Positions 41,243-53,600 of a stretch of DNA of 64,000 nt are shown piece after piece. Below the pieces are notes generated by a model. It was not told the origin of the DNA. It was given only the letters and a program-made list of their open reading frames with translations, and did not search any database. Every line of letters starts with the position of its first letter. Position 1 is the stretch's first letter. A program made the position numbers and the translations under genes. This DNA comes from Calvatia gigantea (taxonomy: Eukaryota > Basidiomycota > Agaricomycetes > Agaricales > Lycoperdaceae). Where the stretch lies: contig JACAAK010000009.1 of NCBI GenBank assembly GCA_025093985.1, positions 682,001 to 746,000 of the forward strand, in the 5' to 3' direction.

Positions 41243-43453
41243 CTAATTGCTCCCTAATTTTGGCAAACCTGCCGCCTTCAGATCGGCATTGACTTGATCG
41301 AGGTGATTTAAGAAATTGGCTTTGAGGTTATCCCACATCTTGGGTTCATGTTCTGATGTCCTACCTTCAGCCAGCGGAACAATCGAGGAAGAGTATCTGA
41401 CATACCATGCTTGGTTCCACAGCGGTTCATAGCATAATCAGTAATCGTGAATGGCATGCTAGACTCAAACATAAAAACTGGATAACGCAAGTCAGATCCT
41501 GGGTGCTTAATGGAGGCGAGTTGAAACCAACGGAGAGTTCCCTCAGAGATTTTCTCTGGTTTCAGTTCCATTTCTGACGCGTCCTTCCATACGTCGTATG
41601 ACACTATTGGTTGGGATCGATTAATTCACACTACGCGGGAAGAGAAATGCAAAACGAACCTCCGTGAGGACAGAAACCCGTCTCAAAGCTGGCTCCGCCT
41701 GAATCAAATGTCAGTCAGAATATCCCGAAAGCGAACAACAAGATATAACGAACCGGGCATGAAACTATCACTACGACCACCATAAGCGCCATAAATTAGT
41801 CCCAGGAACTCAGTGGACGAGTTACGGTGGAAGTACTAGGTAACCTCTCAGTAACTAGTCGACCCAACCGCATGTGAAGCACTCACAGGTGGCCTGAAAG
41901 TTTGACTAGCAACGTCCCATCTTTCTCCGAAAATCAAAAAGTCTGCAAGAGGCACGCCGGGTTGCTTTGATTTTGCAGTGAGAACACAAAAGATGGATGG
42001 GTCGATATGGTCTCGCGAGATACTGCCGACAAAGATGAACTTCTCCATAGCGTACTTGTATGGAACATAGCTGCAATAAAGGGCCCGGTCAGCGCCCTGT
42101 GTGGCTTCCAATCTAGTTGACCTACTTTCCGTGCCATGCTACGACGTCGAATGGGGTATGTTCTTGGTGACAGGCGTGCAATTCACCTGCTACTCTGTAA
42201 ATTCGTCAGATAGCTATATAGACATACGATATCGCCTGGACTGACTTGAAGACAATATCCCATGGGCTCTGGTCAATGTCGAAGGAAGCAATAGGCGTCT
42301 CGAAATCCCTCGGATTGGCTAGACCATTTCCGCCCAAAGGTCCAAGTTCCGGTAAAGAATAGTGGCTTCCAAAGATTTCTTGGACATCTTATGGTTACAC
42401 GATCAATTTAAGACAGGGGAAATCGGGGTTTTGAGTGCTTACATCCCCGAGATGGGCCATCTGGCAGAACAACCTGCGGAGTAATATTATTATTTTGGCG
42501 CAATCAGGGCATAAGTAATTGAAGAAACCTACCTTGAACTTCATTCCCCGTTGGATTACACACAACTCTCCGGGTCTAACCATTATCCTATAAACAAAGA
42601 TCAATCGGCATCAACGGGCCCCACGGGAAATGGAAGCACAAGTGATGACTTACTTGCCGAACTCAGTTTGGATATCCAAACGGCCTTGCTGCGGTAAAAT
42701 CATCATATCACCATCGCCATTGCAAAAGGCCTTCTTGCCCATCGAAACATTGGCCAAATACACATGAACGGCCAATCCCTCTCGTAACGTCGGATCCCCG
42801 TTGCCCGCGATGGTCTTTAACCCCTGAACCCAATCAACCCGCTCGCTATCCGGTGGAAGTTTGAACGGGTGCCACGCCAATTGCGTTGGGCTAACGTGGA
42901 CTTTCGGATTCAAGGGCAAGAAGTTTGACTCGAGCTATAGAATGGGCGGAACAGTGATCAGCGGTTAGACCGAGAGAAGATGGTGAGGGACATACGTCAG
43001 GGTTGTCCGGTAAACGAGTAAAACCTTGGTGTGCCACAGACGGCCTGATGCGGTACAACCACCTAAACGGTGTTCAGCCAGGTCGACAAAGGGCCGTGCT
43101 CATTCTGCGAACTCACGCATGGAGGTTTTCGTTCCGCGGCGCGACGAAAGAAGATCCAGTCATCTGGTAATGATGTCACTAAACCCATTTACGCAGTGTG
43201 GCTGCTGGGGAAGGAGCGCTCACTCCTTCATTATACAGCCCATACTTGTTCTTCTGAGGACTGTTTTGCCCTTCAGGGAGGACTCCTGGTCTGAAGAAAC
43301 ATATCAAGCAGCTGTCTTGAGCGCTGGAACAAGGACGCACAAAGCCTCGCTTGCGAATAGATTCCCGAATCCTACCTGGTATTTATAAGGATCTTTGTGG
43401 TGAGGTTGAGTGGTGAATGCTGCTTGAGCGGTAGCACCAGTGGACGAAGACAT
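41243..43453 (-). CDS. hgd: Homogentisate 1,2-dioxygenase
   Basis: This enzyme opens the homogentisate ring to maleylacetoacetate in Phe/Tyr breakdown. The protein begins MSSSTGATAQAAF at 43453. Blocks along about ten or more short-intron exons read VGFGNLFASEAL, PEGQNSPQKNKYGLYNEG, SSFVAPRNENLH, WLYRIRPSVAH, VSPTQLAWHPF, NGDGDMMILPQQG, RPGELCVIQRGMKF and YVPYKYAMEKF. Near the C-terminus come FRPPYFHRNSSTEFLGLIYG and CGTKHGHEHKMWDNLKANF, ending KAAGLPKLGSN. The non-heme iron ligands of the family (His and Glu in HRNxxxEF, His near the C-terminus) are present. Divergence from the animal enzyme is typical of fungi. The transketolase-like gene lies 400 bases upstream on the same strand. Confidence 0.92.
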
Positions 43454-43853
43454 GACAGCGGTTAGCATCTCTCAAGATGACTTCATTGGCATTCTTATAG
43501 TTGGTCGTGATGCTTGAATGGATTCTTCCAGACCAAGGACCTTCTCCTGGAAGAAGTATTCTAGCAGTGAAAAAACGACATTACGGGGTAAAACTCCAAG
43601 CATACGACCACATGACGGAGGGCGAACAATGATTGATGATACCGCCCAGTTCTTGAGTGTTTGCATCATCCACTTTTGGCAGAATATTCGCATTAGTGAG
43701 ACCTTCAGAAGAATAGCCACACCAATTAACAATTTCTTTCTATTCGCAAGTAAAGTGCATCAAAAACAATGGTTCTTTTGCATTCGGTGTAAGTTTGGCT
43801 TCAGTTCCTTTCTCATGGCCGCACAAAGGACAACAGGCGAGCGGTCGCTCAAT

Positions 43854-46800
43854 CACTGAGAGAGCTGCTTTATCTTCGATATAATGGCTGTGAATCGAAC
43901 GCGATTATCGTGAGTAATTGCCAGGACCGTAAATAACATGTAAGACGTACACTGAGGGTCAAGGTTCTGATAGGGGATTTGTTCCCATAACCCTCCGCAT
44001 CCTTCCTTTGTCGTTCCCATATAACCATACTTCGGAGTGAGTTGACGCTCCAAGAGCCACGTCCCAAATTTAGAACCAAGCTGAATGGAATAGTTAGTAC
44101 ATCAATGAAATCCGATTACTTGAGCTTACACCAGTCTTCTGGTTAAATGTTTCTACCACCAACACGAACGGGGAAGTGCCGACTTTCCTGATCGTCTATG
44201 CAACCAATGAGATCGAAACCCATTGGTCATGGGAAGCTTGCTCACCTGTTCATCAACGATGTTGAGAGTTGGTTTATTAATCAGTCCCACATCTAGCCCT
44301 TCTTGACGGCATCTCAGAACGGCGTCGTACGACCGATACAACATCTCTCCGAAAGAAACAACATATCCAGCTTTTCCTTCCAAGATGACTTCGTCCTTTC
44401 CAGGAACGAACTGGTAGCCGTCCTCAAAGAACTTGGTCTTTCCGTCTTCCTTGAGGATCCAAGGAACTTTGGATCTCGTGGAGAAGATGAAGCGTATGCC
44501 GCGCTGGAAGAAGACGCTCTTGACAATAGCAATCATTTGGGCTGCATCCGCGGGGAAATACAGGTACGAATGCACATCGGAAAGGCCATTATCCGCGAAC
44601 ATATTGTTGATACCTAACAAAAGAAGTGAGCGAATTGGACATATTGGTCGGTCCTTCCGAAACTACCAAAATGACATGTGTTATCGGCCTACAAGTCCAT
44701 TAATGCATATATAGAAGGCAACAACAATGCAACGTACCATCTTTTTTCAAGCAATTAGGACGAGCGGTGCAAAAATCATCAGAGCAAGGATCAGACTTAA
44801 AACTCAATGAATTTACCTCATCAACTGCAAAATGTTAGAATTTGGTATATCACATCGGGGAACATGGCGTACCTCCAGCATGCGAGAAGTGGCTTAGGAC
44901 GTTGCAGTTGTTCAACCTAGCCATCGTGACTTCGGAGACCACCATCTCCAAGAAGGCAGAGAAAGTCGAGAAGACACCGAATTTGTCTGGAGCAAAACCA
45001 AAGCCGGCAGCCGCAGAGAAATTACCACGTTCCATAATTCCGGATGGGATGAAAACCTCAGGATGCTTTTGATGAATGACCTTCAAACCGGTGGAGCCCT
45101 CCAAATCACCTACAATTTGTCAGGATGCTGAGCTTTGCGCGACTCGAATAACGTACTATCGATCACCATGACCTTACGGACTGCTTCCTCCTTGCTGAGC
45201 CCATCAAGAACTAGATTGACGGCTTCGCCGAAAACAACACGATTTGCGCCAACTTCCTTGGTAACTCCAAGATAGAGGTACGGCGAGCTAGCTGCCTTGA
45301 TGGAACTATAGAGTTCAGAATAGTTTGGTAGGCCTCGATTTTCGAAGTATTTGAGGGCAGATTTGACGGGAATGACGTCATGTCCGTGAGGGCTGCCTTC
45401 GATATCAGGAATACCCGGTGCCATCACACGTTTGCTGACAACTTGCGATGGAATGAGTATTTTGACCACGGAAACATGAAACAATACGTACCTGCCGCAG
45501 GACCGGGACTGGTAACGATAGAACTGACACCAGCCCAGAGGGCATCGATATCTTCGCCGTCGACCTGGACGACCTTCAAGCCGTGACCCTCAAGTGTCTT
45601 CTTGAGGTCGTATCCCTTGAGATATTTGGAAGGATGGCCAGCGATAGTAACATCATTGTCATCGATCAAAAGCTTGACGTTCAAATTTTGGGCAACAGAA
45701 AACCTTGCGGCTTCGGCATCGTTACCCTCCTGCTGAGACCCATCGGACCCGAGGCAGAAGACGGTCTTATCTCTGTTCGCAAGCGCAACGCCATTGACCA
45801 TCGGCCTATGAGATATACCATCAGCTGTGTGGGAATGTTTGGAGTAAAGTGGTGCACTCACCAAACGTGACCCAAGCGGCCAGATGAGAACTTGACACCT
45901 GGAGTGAGACCCAACTCAGGGTGACCAGGAAGCTTGGAGTCTGCAGCACGATAACGTAGGAGATGTTCTGCTGGGAGGTGACCTTCGAGAGCAGCGAGGA
46001 TGTACTGGGTGGCGACACGGTGTCCTGATTAAGCATTAGCAGATTGGACGCAGATAAGATATAGACGACGCGCGTCCAATAACGCAGGCCCTCGTATCGT
46101 AGATACTCGGGACTAGCATTTATACATACTCACCGGCTTCATCGAAAACGATCGGAATGTAATCGTTCGAATTCTGGAACAATGCGAGGAGAATGCAGAC
46201 TTCGGGCACAGTGTCGTAGGCACCGCCTGTCCAGGTATTCGTAAGTTGCATGCGACAAAATCCCATTTAGGAAGCCCTACCAGTGTGTCCGCTGACACCT
46301 CGAGCAGCACCAGTAGCAGTGAAAAGAACTATCGCATCGCGCAATAACTGGATATTGGCGAGCAACGTAGACTTTTGCTCCGGGGTAAGTTTGGGATTTT
46401 GTGGATCGAGGGAGAGCCTGGAAGCGATTGTGAGCCGGCCAAGCCATATCAGCTGATATACTCACGGCTTGAATTGGTTGAGGTCGATAGGGAACTTGTC
46501 GAGCATCCTGGTAGTAAGGAAGAGGATGAGATAACGGATAAGTTATATTTTGTTAAGGTGGAGCTAATAGGGATAACTCCGGCCAATCAATCTTTCGGGG
46601 ACCCTCCCGTGGTGGGCACTCTGCCCCAAAAAATTAGACGTCGAGACTTTTCTCGAGTCCAAATGTACGTGTTGGGAAATCTAGTACTGATACAAGTAGT
46701 CTTGGTGAAAATGCGAACACCTGATAATCGATAAAGGTTTGAACCAATGCCTCAGAAGCCAACGTGCACCCCAAAAGACTGTAAGGATGAAGGTCAGTAA

Positions 46801-47826
46801 ACACAAAGGAGAATCACGAAAGGAGAAATCAATGAAGGATTGAAACATATCAGAGAACCGGGTTCGACATAAACGCTCCTAGGAGCGTTTCGGACGGCAC
46901 TTCCTAAGTTTCGGTTGATAGTCGTCATGTGGGAGAAGAGAATAGGAGGTATCTAATATCTGCAGGTGAGACTCACAAAGTGTAGCCCATATAGTGTCCA
47001 TGATAACCTCCGTGCAACCCCTCAAATGTTGGAAGGGCCCAAGAACGCCAAGTTCATCATCAAGGAAGGGCCCAAAATTTGGAGTTTGTTGAAATATTGA
47101 ATCTCCGAAACCGCGCCATACCTCGGCACTTCCCGCTGGTCCAAGAAAAATCAATCATTCTTCAACTTGGTGGGGAACTGAACAGCTCTTAGTATAAAGA
47201 ACTTAAATCATTCCGGGAGAATTTCTACGCTCCAACCAAAATCATAATAGTTCATCTACTTAAGCTAAGGTGGATTCATACATGAAAATCGAAGGGAACA
47301 CTATGGCTACAATGCGACGCTAGGTCAAGCATAAAAACAGGAAATTGATAAAATTAAGGAATGTGTCATAACTGAATAGGGCGGTGCGGGATGGGAGTGA
47401 GGCAGAAGGCAGGAGATAATAGGTATCAATGTCGGGGCGGAAAGCTTAAGCCTGGGGTATATTTTTTTGGGACGGGTGACGTTCACCAGCAGAACTGGCC
47501 ACAACCCCGAGCTGCGGGAACTTCTGATTTCTGTCAAGTTATCGTTAGCTTCCTGGGCTGATTTATACAACAAGAAAGCTTACAGCTTCACGTGCGGCGA
47601 CATCGGCAACAACATCATTTAGCGGAACTGGGCCCGCCGCTACCAAGAGGGGCACTGGACTTTTGTCAGAATAAATCTTATGAGGGAAGAACAACTTGGC
47701 GTACTCGAGGAAACGATGAAAGCAACCAGGAGTTTGCAGTTCATGATTGTGATGATTCTCAAAGATCTCGAAGAGAAATGAAGACGGGTGATTGAGACAG
47801 TGATGAGTAGTCTGCGATGGAAGCAC
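43854..47826 (-). CDS. Transketolase-family thiamine-diphosphate enzyme
   Basis: A long, intron-rich gene. N-terminal exon 47826-47577 has ELQTPGCFHRFLEYAKLFFP. Further exons read TFEGLHGGYHGHYMGYTL, LANIQLLRDAIVLFTATG, HRVATQYILAALEGHLP and LPGHPELGLTPGVKFSSG. The ThDP motif is GSDGSQQEGNDAEAA followed about 25 residues later by DDNDVTIAGHPSKYLKGYD. The pyrimidine domain has FIPSGIMERGNFSAAAGFG and FSTFSAFLEMVVSEV; the C-terminal domain has GKAGYVVSFGEMLYRSYDAV. The last exon ends IISKIKQLSQ at 43854. Family members transfer two-carbon ketol units between sugar phosphates. Sequence is well diverged from canonical fungal transketolases as I know them, so substrate is uncertain. No ATG is visible in the first exon; a short upstream exon is probably missing. 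Confidence 0.8.
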
Positions 47827-50164
47827 TTGTTGCGAGAGGGTACAAGGTTAATTTTCGGGAGCGAAAACATTATCAACTTATACTTGTGGTCCCTACCTCT
47901 CATCTCCCAGTTCCTCATCAAAGGGAACACCAGAAATAGCAAGTTACCTCATTGCAAGAAATTAGGTTGCGAGGGGGTATCCAGCGGGCAAGCCGCTTCT
48001 AGGCGAAAATCTATAGACTTCTATCAGGGGGCGATGAAAACAGCGATTTCTTTCTCTGCCGAACCTGGAGCATCTAGCATCACCTTGAAGAGAATGTCCA
48101 AATACAGACGAAATTGCCGTTCTGGGAACAAGGATTTCTTCCGCGGCTGCTCCCCCATTTGGGCATTTGCTTGACGATTCTGTAAGTGGATATCGGAGCC
48201 GTCCAATTTTAGCCCAGAGATTCAAACTGCTGCCCCAAGACACTGGACATTGTGGGCAGCCGAAACGATTAATCTATTGCGATAATTTAATCGTTGCGAT
48301 GATGGCCTGATCATATATCTGGCGATTTCGCCAACTGAATTTCATGTCCCCCCCTGAAGTCAGGTCGATCTTGACTTGTACCTGAAGGACACTCAGAAAT
48401 GTGTGAAAAAAAGAGTGCTTCAAGAAACTGCGTACATACTTGGAGGCGCACTCCAAACTCTTTCTTTGGCTATAGAAACGAACCACCATAACCTGGGGTT
48501 TGCGGAGTCGTAACTTTATGGGATCGAATGATCTTGATGGGGGTGGTGGCGTAGCGAGAGTAGATTGTCACCTGTCCACAACCGCAAAACACCTGTAGTC
48601 TGGCGTTGCAAATTCAGGAAAGTGTGTAGTACACACCATCATGCGCCACTATATCTTTTCATAGCAAATGGCACCTGCGTGGTCGCCTATCTGTCAGGTT
48701 AACTCCCAGAAATATCATCTGCCTTGGAGTTATCCTGATTCTTCTCCGCTTGCCTCTAATCATTCGCACCCGAAAGTTACCTCCAAAAATAAACGGTCGT
48801 CTGCGCAGTACACACGCAAAATCATTCTACCTTTTCAACCGTCTGTATTATCTGATAGAGAGATAGAATGATAGGTCTTATCCCTGGAAACAAGATTTTG
48901 CACTATTGGACTTGGGGGTGACTGGCCTGCTGCGGGAAGATTCCTGGAAGTTAGTGGGCGCGGTTGGACGACGCGATAAGCACGGTCTCGGGAAAAGGCT
49001 AATAACACCACAAACCCAGTTTGAGGCGAGCCTCAGAAGGACTATTAAAGTCAACCCAGACTGTGATTTTGACCCAAAGTGTTTCATCTTCATGTCCCCC
49101 CTTTCTGCATTAAGTATAGTGCCTTTCTAGGCAAAACGCATGCCTTGCTTCTCTTGTTGCCTCATCTATTTGTGGAGACTCGTTCGGCGCACCACTCTTA
49201 GCAGGCTCGGCGCCGCTGAAGGACTGAGGATCTGCAGCATTTATCTCTTGTAGGACGGGTGGCAACACCACCGGATTGGATTCTCCTTGTTTTCTCAGCC
49301 CGTTTCTAGATATAACGGAGGTGAAACGACGTCACGATACTGCAACGCGTAGTAATCGGAGTCAAGCTGGTCAAGAGTGTATTCAACACTTCTCCTTGTA
49401 CAGTTTTCGCCATTTAAATTTGGACGCCGTAAGTCTTTGCGTAAGTTGCCTTGAACGCTCCCACGAAGTGGCGGATCGTTTGAGGAGAACAAGGAGAACT
49501 ATTCACGCGTGAGTGGTGCAAGGGTTGTTTGGCAGTTGTTGGCGTAAGAAATGTTATCAAGGACATATATAGCGCTCCCACTCTTCAAGGCAATCAGGGT
49601 ATGTGCGAGGGTAGGTTTATGTTGGACAGGCTTCCGCCTGGAAGTTGGTGACAGTGTGGGAGGCAAACTAACTCAAAAAAATCACGAAAACATACCCATA
49701 AATTTGACCATAATAAAAACGGGCCCAGAGAAGATACCGCCGTTGTGGAATGATTCTGAACCCTCCGATTGCAATGGTGTTAAGTGAAAGACCCTGGGCG
49801 GTCTTTTCGCCAAAATCCGAGGATAGGTGGTGCTTTACATAAGCGAGTGACGGATTAACAGGGATTAACTGGATAAGCAGAGGTAAACAATCCCCGAGTT
49901 ACGCCAGATAACCTTGGCAAAACAATTATCTCGAAAAACAATCAGCTCATCGAACCGCTCCTCCGCACCACGAAACCCCCAAAATAAATTTGAAAGAAAT
50001 AATCAACTGTGTATCGGAGGACTATCTGGTATATTAACAGGTATATGTGGTATGTCCTGTGGTTTTCTATGGTTTCTCCCACCGATGGCTTTGTTGACAA
50101 CTTGGACCCTCGAAAATGGCAAATGCTGAAATAAACAATTTTTTCTACCAGAAATACATAAAAG
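47827..50164. other. Largely gene-free interval
   Basis: No confident gene. A weak minus-strand candidate lies at 49111-49520. Otherwise only short frames are present. Confidence 0.4.
49111..49520 (-). CDS. Possible small gene, unresolved
   Basis: Two minus-strand segments look coding in composition: LDQLDSDYYALQYRDV (about 49,400-49,300) and PVVLPPVLQEINAADPQS through ATREARHAFCLERHYT to a stop at 49111. A TATATA box lies near 49,565 upstream in that orientation. The two segments are in different frames and I could not find a convincing intron, so this may be a broken gene or chance. Confidence 0.2.
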
Positions 50165-51997
50165 ATGGATAACTCTATCCCTTCTCTCTCCAATCCATCC
50201 AGCAACCAAGTCTTTCAACCCGATGGCACCATCGTAGTCCCCGAACCACCAACGTCCGCAGCACCACCGCACCCCACCGCACCTGCATCCGCATCTACCG
50301 GTGGTGACTCGTCAGAACCAGTCAAACGTCGTCCCGGACGACCCAAGGGCTCAAAGAAGAATATCTTGGGCGCCACCCCCCCTCCCCCAAAGATCAAGCG
50401 ACCGGTCGGGCGACCTCGCAAGGATGGTTTTCCTGCTGGCTCTGTCGGCCCTAGCCGGCCGAAGATCAAACGCGATCCCAACCTGTGGGTTTCACCTCCA
50501 GGTCTTTCAGGAGTTGGCTACCCTCCAATGGCCATGTTTATGCCCGGCGCACCTATCCCGTCTCCCATGACGTTCCAAATCGACCCGAATTTGGAGAAGG
50601 ATGATTGGGCTGAGCTTGCTCGAGAAAAGCCAAACGCCTTTCTTGGGATTCTCCTGAACGCCTTGGCTGCACCCAATCCGGTGTCAAGTGCCGGACCGAC
50701 CGTGGAAGAAGCATTCAAGTCGCATCTTGGCTCATTGACTCCTAATCCTCAGCAAACGCAACCTATTCCCTCATTGTATTCTATCTTGAAGACCTTTTGG
50801 CTCCCCTCTTCTCCTGCGTACTTTTCCCTCACTGCGTCAGCCTCGACTGCGCGAACACCTTCGGAGCATCGCTTTTTGTATTGGGACCCTCAACCCCTGG
50901 TCTTCAACGGGATTTCGTGCCCCGCTTGTTCTCAACCTCTTATTAACAAAGGCCGTATCAGCTCTGGTCCTATCAAAATATACGATATTGAAAAGCCATT
51001 CTTTATCATTGGTTGTGAATATGTCTGCAAAAGCCCCCAATGTACTACTGCCGCCGGACCTGAAGGTCGCAAGTTTGCTAGCACAGATGCTTCCATCCTC
51101 CGATCACTGCCCACCAAACTTCAAGATGAGTTCCCGGCACGCCTGATGTATGGGGACACCGATGCCGGAAGTGGGCCTAACATTTGGAATTGGAAGGCTC
51201 TTGGTGTGTCGCGGTCGTTGTGGAATATGGTTCGGTCGGGCCTGAGGTCAGGACTGAGGAAGGGTGTCATCTTGCACTTGATTTATTCCATTCAACATGG
51301 TGTACCGGAGGAAAATGGATTATCATCCTTTGTGCCAGCTCCAGGGGGTGTTGGGGAGAACGAAGTAGATGATGTAGAAGACCAGAATATCGGAAACGAA
51401 TTACAGCAAGACCATGATGATCAACCCTCAAGCGAGGGAACAGCAAACCAAGTACGTGTATCCTTGGCAATAATTCCGCCTATCACTGATAATAACGTGG
51501 TTCAGAGCTTTGGAGACGCTTATAATAACGCCTGGAAAGAGAACGCAGCTGTAACCGAATCAAACGCCAACAAGGCACCTGTGCAACCCTCAACTTCCGC
51601 ACTCACCAGCACTCCCGGCCCGGAACACCACCCAACGCCCGCACCGCCAGGGCATCCCTATCCCCCTCCACCGCAGTATCCACCTTATCCCCCCGGACCT
51701 TACGCGCCATATGCGTTCTTTCCAACAGCATTAATAAATGCCGGCACTTTACATCCCCCAAATAATTCTTTAACGCCCAGTGGAAGCGCCCAATTTCCCC
51801 CAGACGCCGGAGAAGCCGATACTCCTGCTCATAACAAGCGCAGCCCTCGACATTGCTGTAAATGCGGTTCACAAGAATGCAAAGGGAAAGGAGGTCGTAC
51901 TTTTTGTTTGAATCCGTGTCAGGACTGTGGCAAGCATGACTGCAAGGGCAGAAATAGTCGGAGGCCGGACAAGAAATGTTCGGAGGGGTGGGTGTGA
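50165..51997 (+). CDS. AT-hook protein with Cys-rich domain, DUF6729-like
   Basis: A single exon of 610 residues. Two AT-hooks near residues 54-85 (RRPGRPKGSKK and RPVGRPRKDG) should bind the minor groove of AT-rich DNA. Residues about 200-360 form a conserved block with FWLPSSPAYFSLTAS, LYWDPQPLVFNGISCPACS and FIIGCEYVCKSPQC, containing paired Cys that look zinc-binding. This resembles DUF6729 as I recall it from Agaricomycete proteins linked to transposon-derived families, but that is recollection, not a search. A Pro/Tyr-rich stretch (HPYPPPPQYPPYPP) precedes a Cys-rich C-terminus (CCKCGSQECKGKGG, CQDCGKHDCKG). Nuclear DNA binding is inferred. Confidence 0.75.
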   Translation: MDNSIPSLSNPSSNQVFQPDGTIVVPEPPTSAAPPHPTAPASASTGGDSSEPVKRRPGRPKGSKKNILGATPPPPKIKRPVGRPRKDGFPAGSVGPSRPKIKRDPNLWVSPPGLSGVGYPPMAMFMPGAPIPSPMTFQIDPNLEKDDWAELAREKPNAFLGILLNALAAPNPVSSAGPTVEEAFKSHLGSLTPNPQQTQPIPSLYSILKTFWLPSSPAYFSLTASASTARTPSEHRFLYWDPQPLVFNGISCPACSQPLINKGRISSGPIKIYDIEKPFFIIGCEYVCKSPQCTTAAGPEGRKFASTDASILRSLPTKLQDEFPARLMYGDTDAGSGPNIWNWKALGVSRSLWNMVRSGLRSGLRKGVILHLIYSIQHGVPEENGLSSFVPAPGGVGENEVDDVEDQNIGNELQQDHDDQPSSEGTANQVRVSLAIIPPITDNNVVQSFGDAYNNAWKENAAVTESNANKAPVQPSTSALTSTPGPEHHPTPAPPGHPYPPPPQYPPYPPGPYAPYAFFPTALINAGTLHPPNNSLTPSGSAQFPPDAGEADTPAHNKRSPRHCCKCGSQECKGKGGRTFCLNPCQDCGKHDCKGRNSRRPDKKCSEGWV

Positions 51998-52118
51998 AGT
52001 GTGTTTAAATGCTGTGTGTACATGTACCGAGGGTTTCCCCCCACTTGTATATCAATCAACGCTTACGCCTCAGCGCTATAGCTTAGACGCCATATGAGGA
52101 GTATATCTACATGCTAGG

Positions 52119-53600
52119 ATGGACGCAAATTCGGGCTCACCCCAACTAATGTCGTCTAAGAGCATGCGCCTATCTGACGATTTGTATGCTAAAGCCGTTA
52201 CCCCACTTTTTCGGTTGTCCAACAAATTCTTGTTCAAAGCGATAGGTCGCAGCAGAGCTCACACCCCAGAAGCTTCCCGCTCCGGGGGATGCGTACCACC
52301 CCAACGAGAGGGATCGTCGTACGTTCGGGCCATTCCTGATTTCCGCAATTGTGAATTGACAAATTGTCAATCAACCTATCTCAAGGGTCTCGCCTGATAG
52401 GCAAGTAAACACCGTGCAGTGTGCAGTTTCGACGGATCCGCCACCGATAATACCCCTCGACGAAATAGAACAGCGAAGTCAATTCGCCGTTGCCTTTGGC
52501 GGGTCCTCGGACATCTATCTTGGCCGCTGGAAAAAGACCCAGGTTCAATATGAGCCCTTGTTCATTCGTTTTACCTTTGCCTAACACTTCCTATTTCTGC
52601 AGGTGGGTATAAAGTGGCTACGGACGTTCAGCAATCAATGCAATAAAAAAATCGCGAGGGTGGGTATATAACCTTCTTGTCCCGATGATCACTGTATTGA
52701 CAACCCCCTCCCCCAGGGATTAAATCGCGAAATTGCGATATGGAAACACTTACAACATTTAAACATTGCCACCTTCTATGGCGTAGCCTATGAGCAGAAA
52801 GGACGCGCTGGGATAATCATGAAATGGTATGAGAATGGAACTGTTCCCTCGTACATCGAAAATCAAAGGGGCAGAGTTGATGTCCATGAGATGGTACGTG
52901 AAATTGCTCCCTACTCCTTCTCCAACTGAGTGCCAAGCAGGTGACGGATATCGGTCGCGGGCTTCATTACCTCCATAATATGAACCCCCCGATCATTCAT
53001 GGGGACCTCAAGGGGGTAAGTAGGTACTCCTTCTTGTCACGAGATGAGCGCCGACAGCCCAATATTCGTTAGTGCAATACCTTAGTGACGGACACAGGAC
53101 GTGTTGTGATCTCAGACTTCGGCCTCTCGAGGATAGTTAGAGAAGCTGGTGGCCCGAGTGGACAAACAACCACCAGCCGCAGTGGTTCTCTGAGGTTTCA
53201 GGCGCCAGAGCTACTCTTCATTCAGGATGAATTTGATGATCGCCCTCCGATTCCCCGGTTGTCAAGCGATGTTTACGCGTTTGCGTGCACAGTTTATCAA
53301 GTACGTCATCCCACTTACTGCGAGATGTGGATATAGACCTGATCTGACCACACACAGATCGTAACTGGTCGGGTTCCTTACCAGCACCTCCTCGTTGATT
53401 GGCATGTCATACGCGCGGTTATTGAGGGTATCGTACCACTGCTTGAACCGAGTGAAAACCTGATTTATGAGTCCCACGGATTGGAAGACTTACTCAGAAG
53501 TTGCTGGAGGTACGCACCTGAAGATCGCCCAACCATGAGCACAGTCCTGGAACTTCTGGATCATGTCTGCTTTGCTTCGTTGGAGCGCCGTTTTACATGA
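52119..53600 (+). CDS. Protein kinase, tyrosine-kinase-like (TKL) type
   Basis: Seven exons by splice signals: 52119-52350, 52427-52542, 52603-52659, 52717-52893, 52941-53015, 53073-53300, 53358-53600. Kinase landmarks in order: Gly-rich loop variant FGGSSDIYLGRW, ATP-lysine in VGIKWLR, helix-C region REIAIWKHLQHLNI, catalytic loop IIHGDLKGCN (HGD instead of HRD), ISDFGLSR with DFG, and QAPELL in place of APE. The C-lobe ends SLERRFT. HGDLK is common in the expanded TKL kinases of Agaricomycetes. The N-terminal 75 residues carry no domain. All catalytic residues seem present, so activity is plausible; substrate unknown. The exon 1 junction is the weakest. Confidence 0.82.

Noticed and set aside
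43026..43388. Plus-strand 120-aa frame
   Set aside because: Overlaps exons of the minus-strand homogentisate dioxygenase and shows no motifs.
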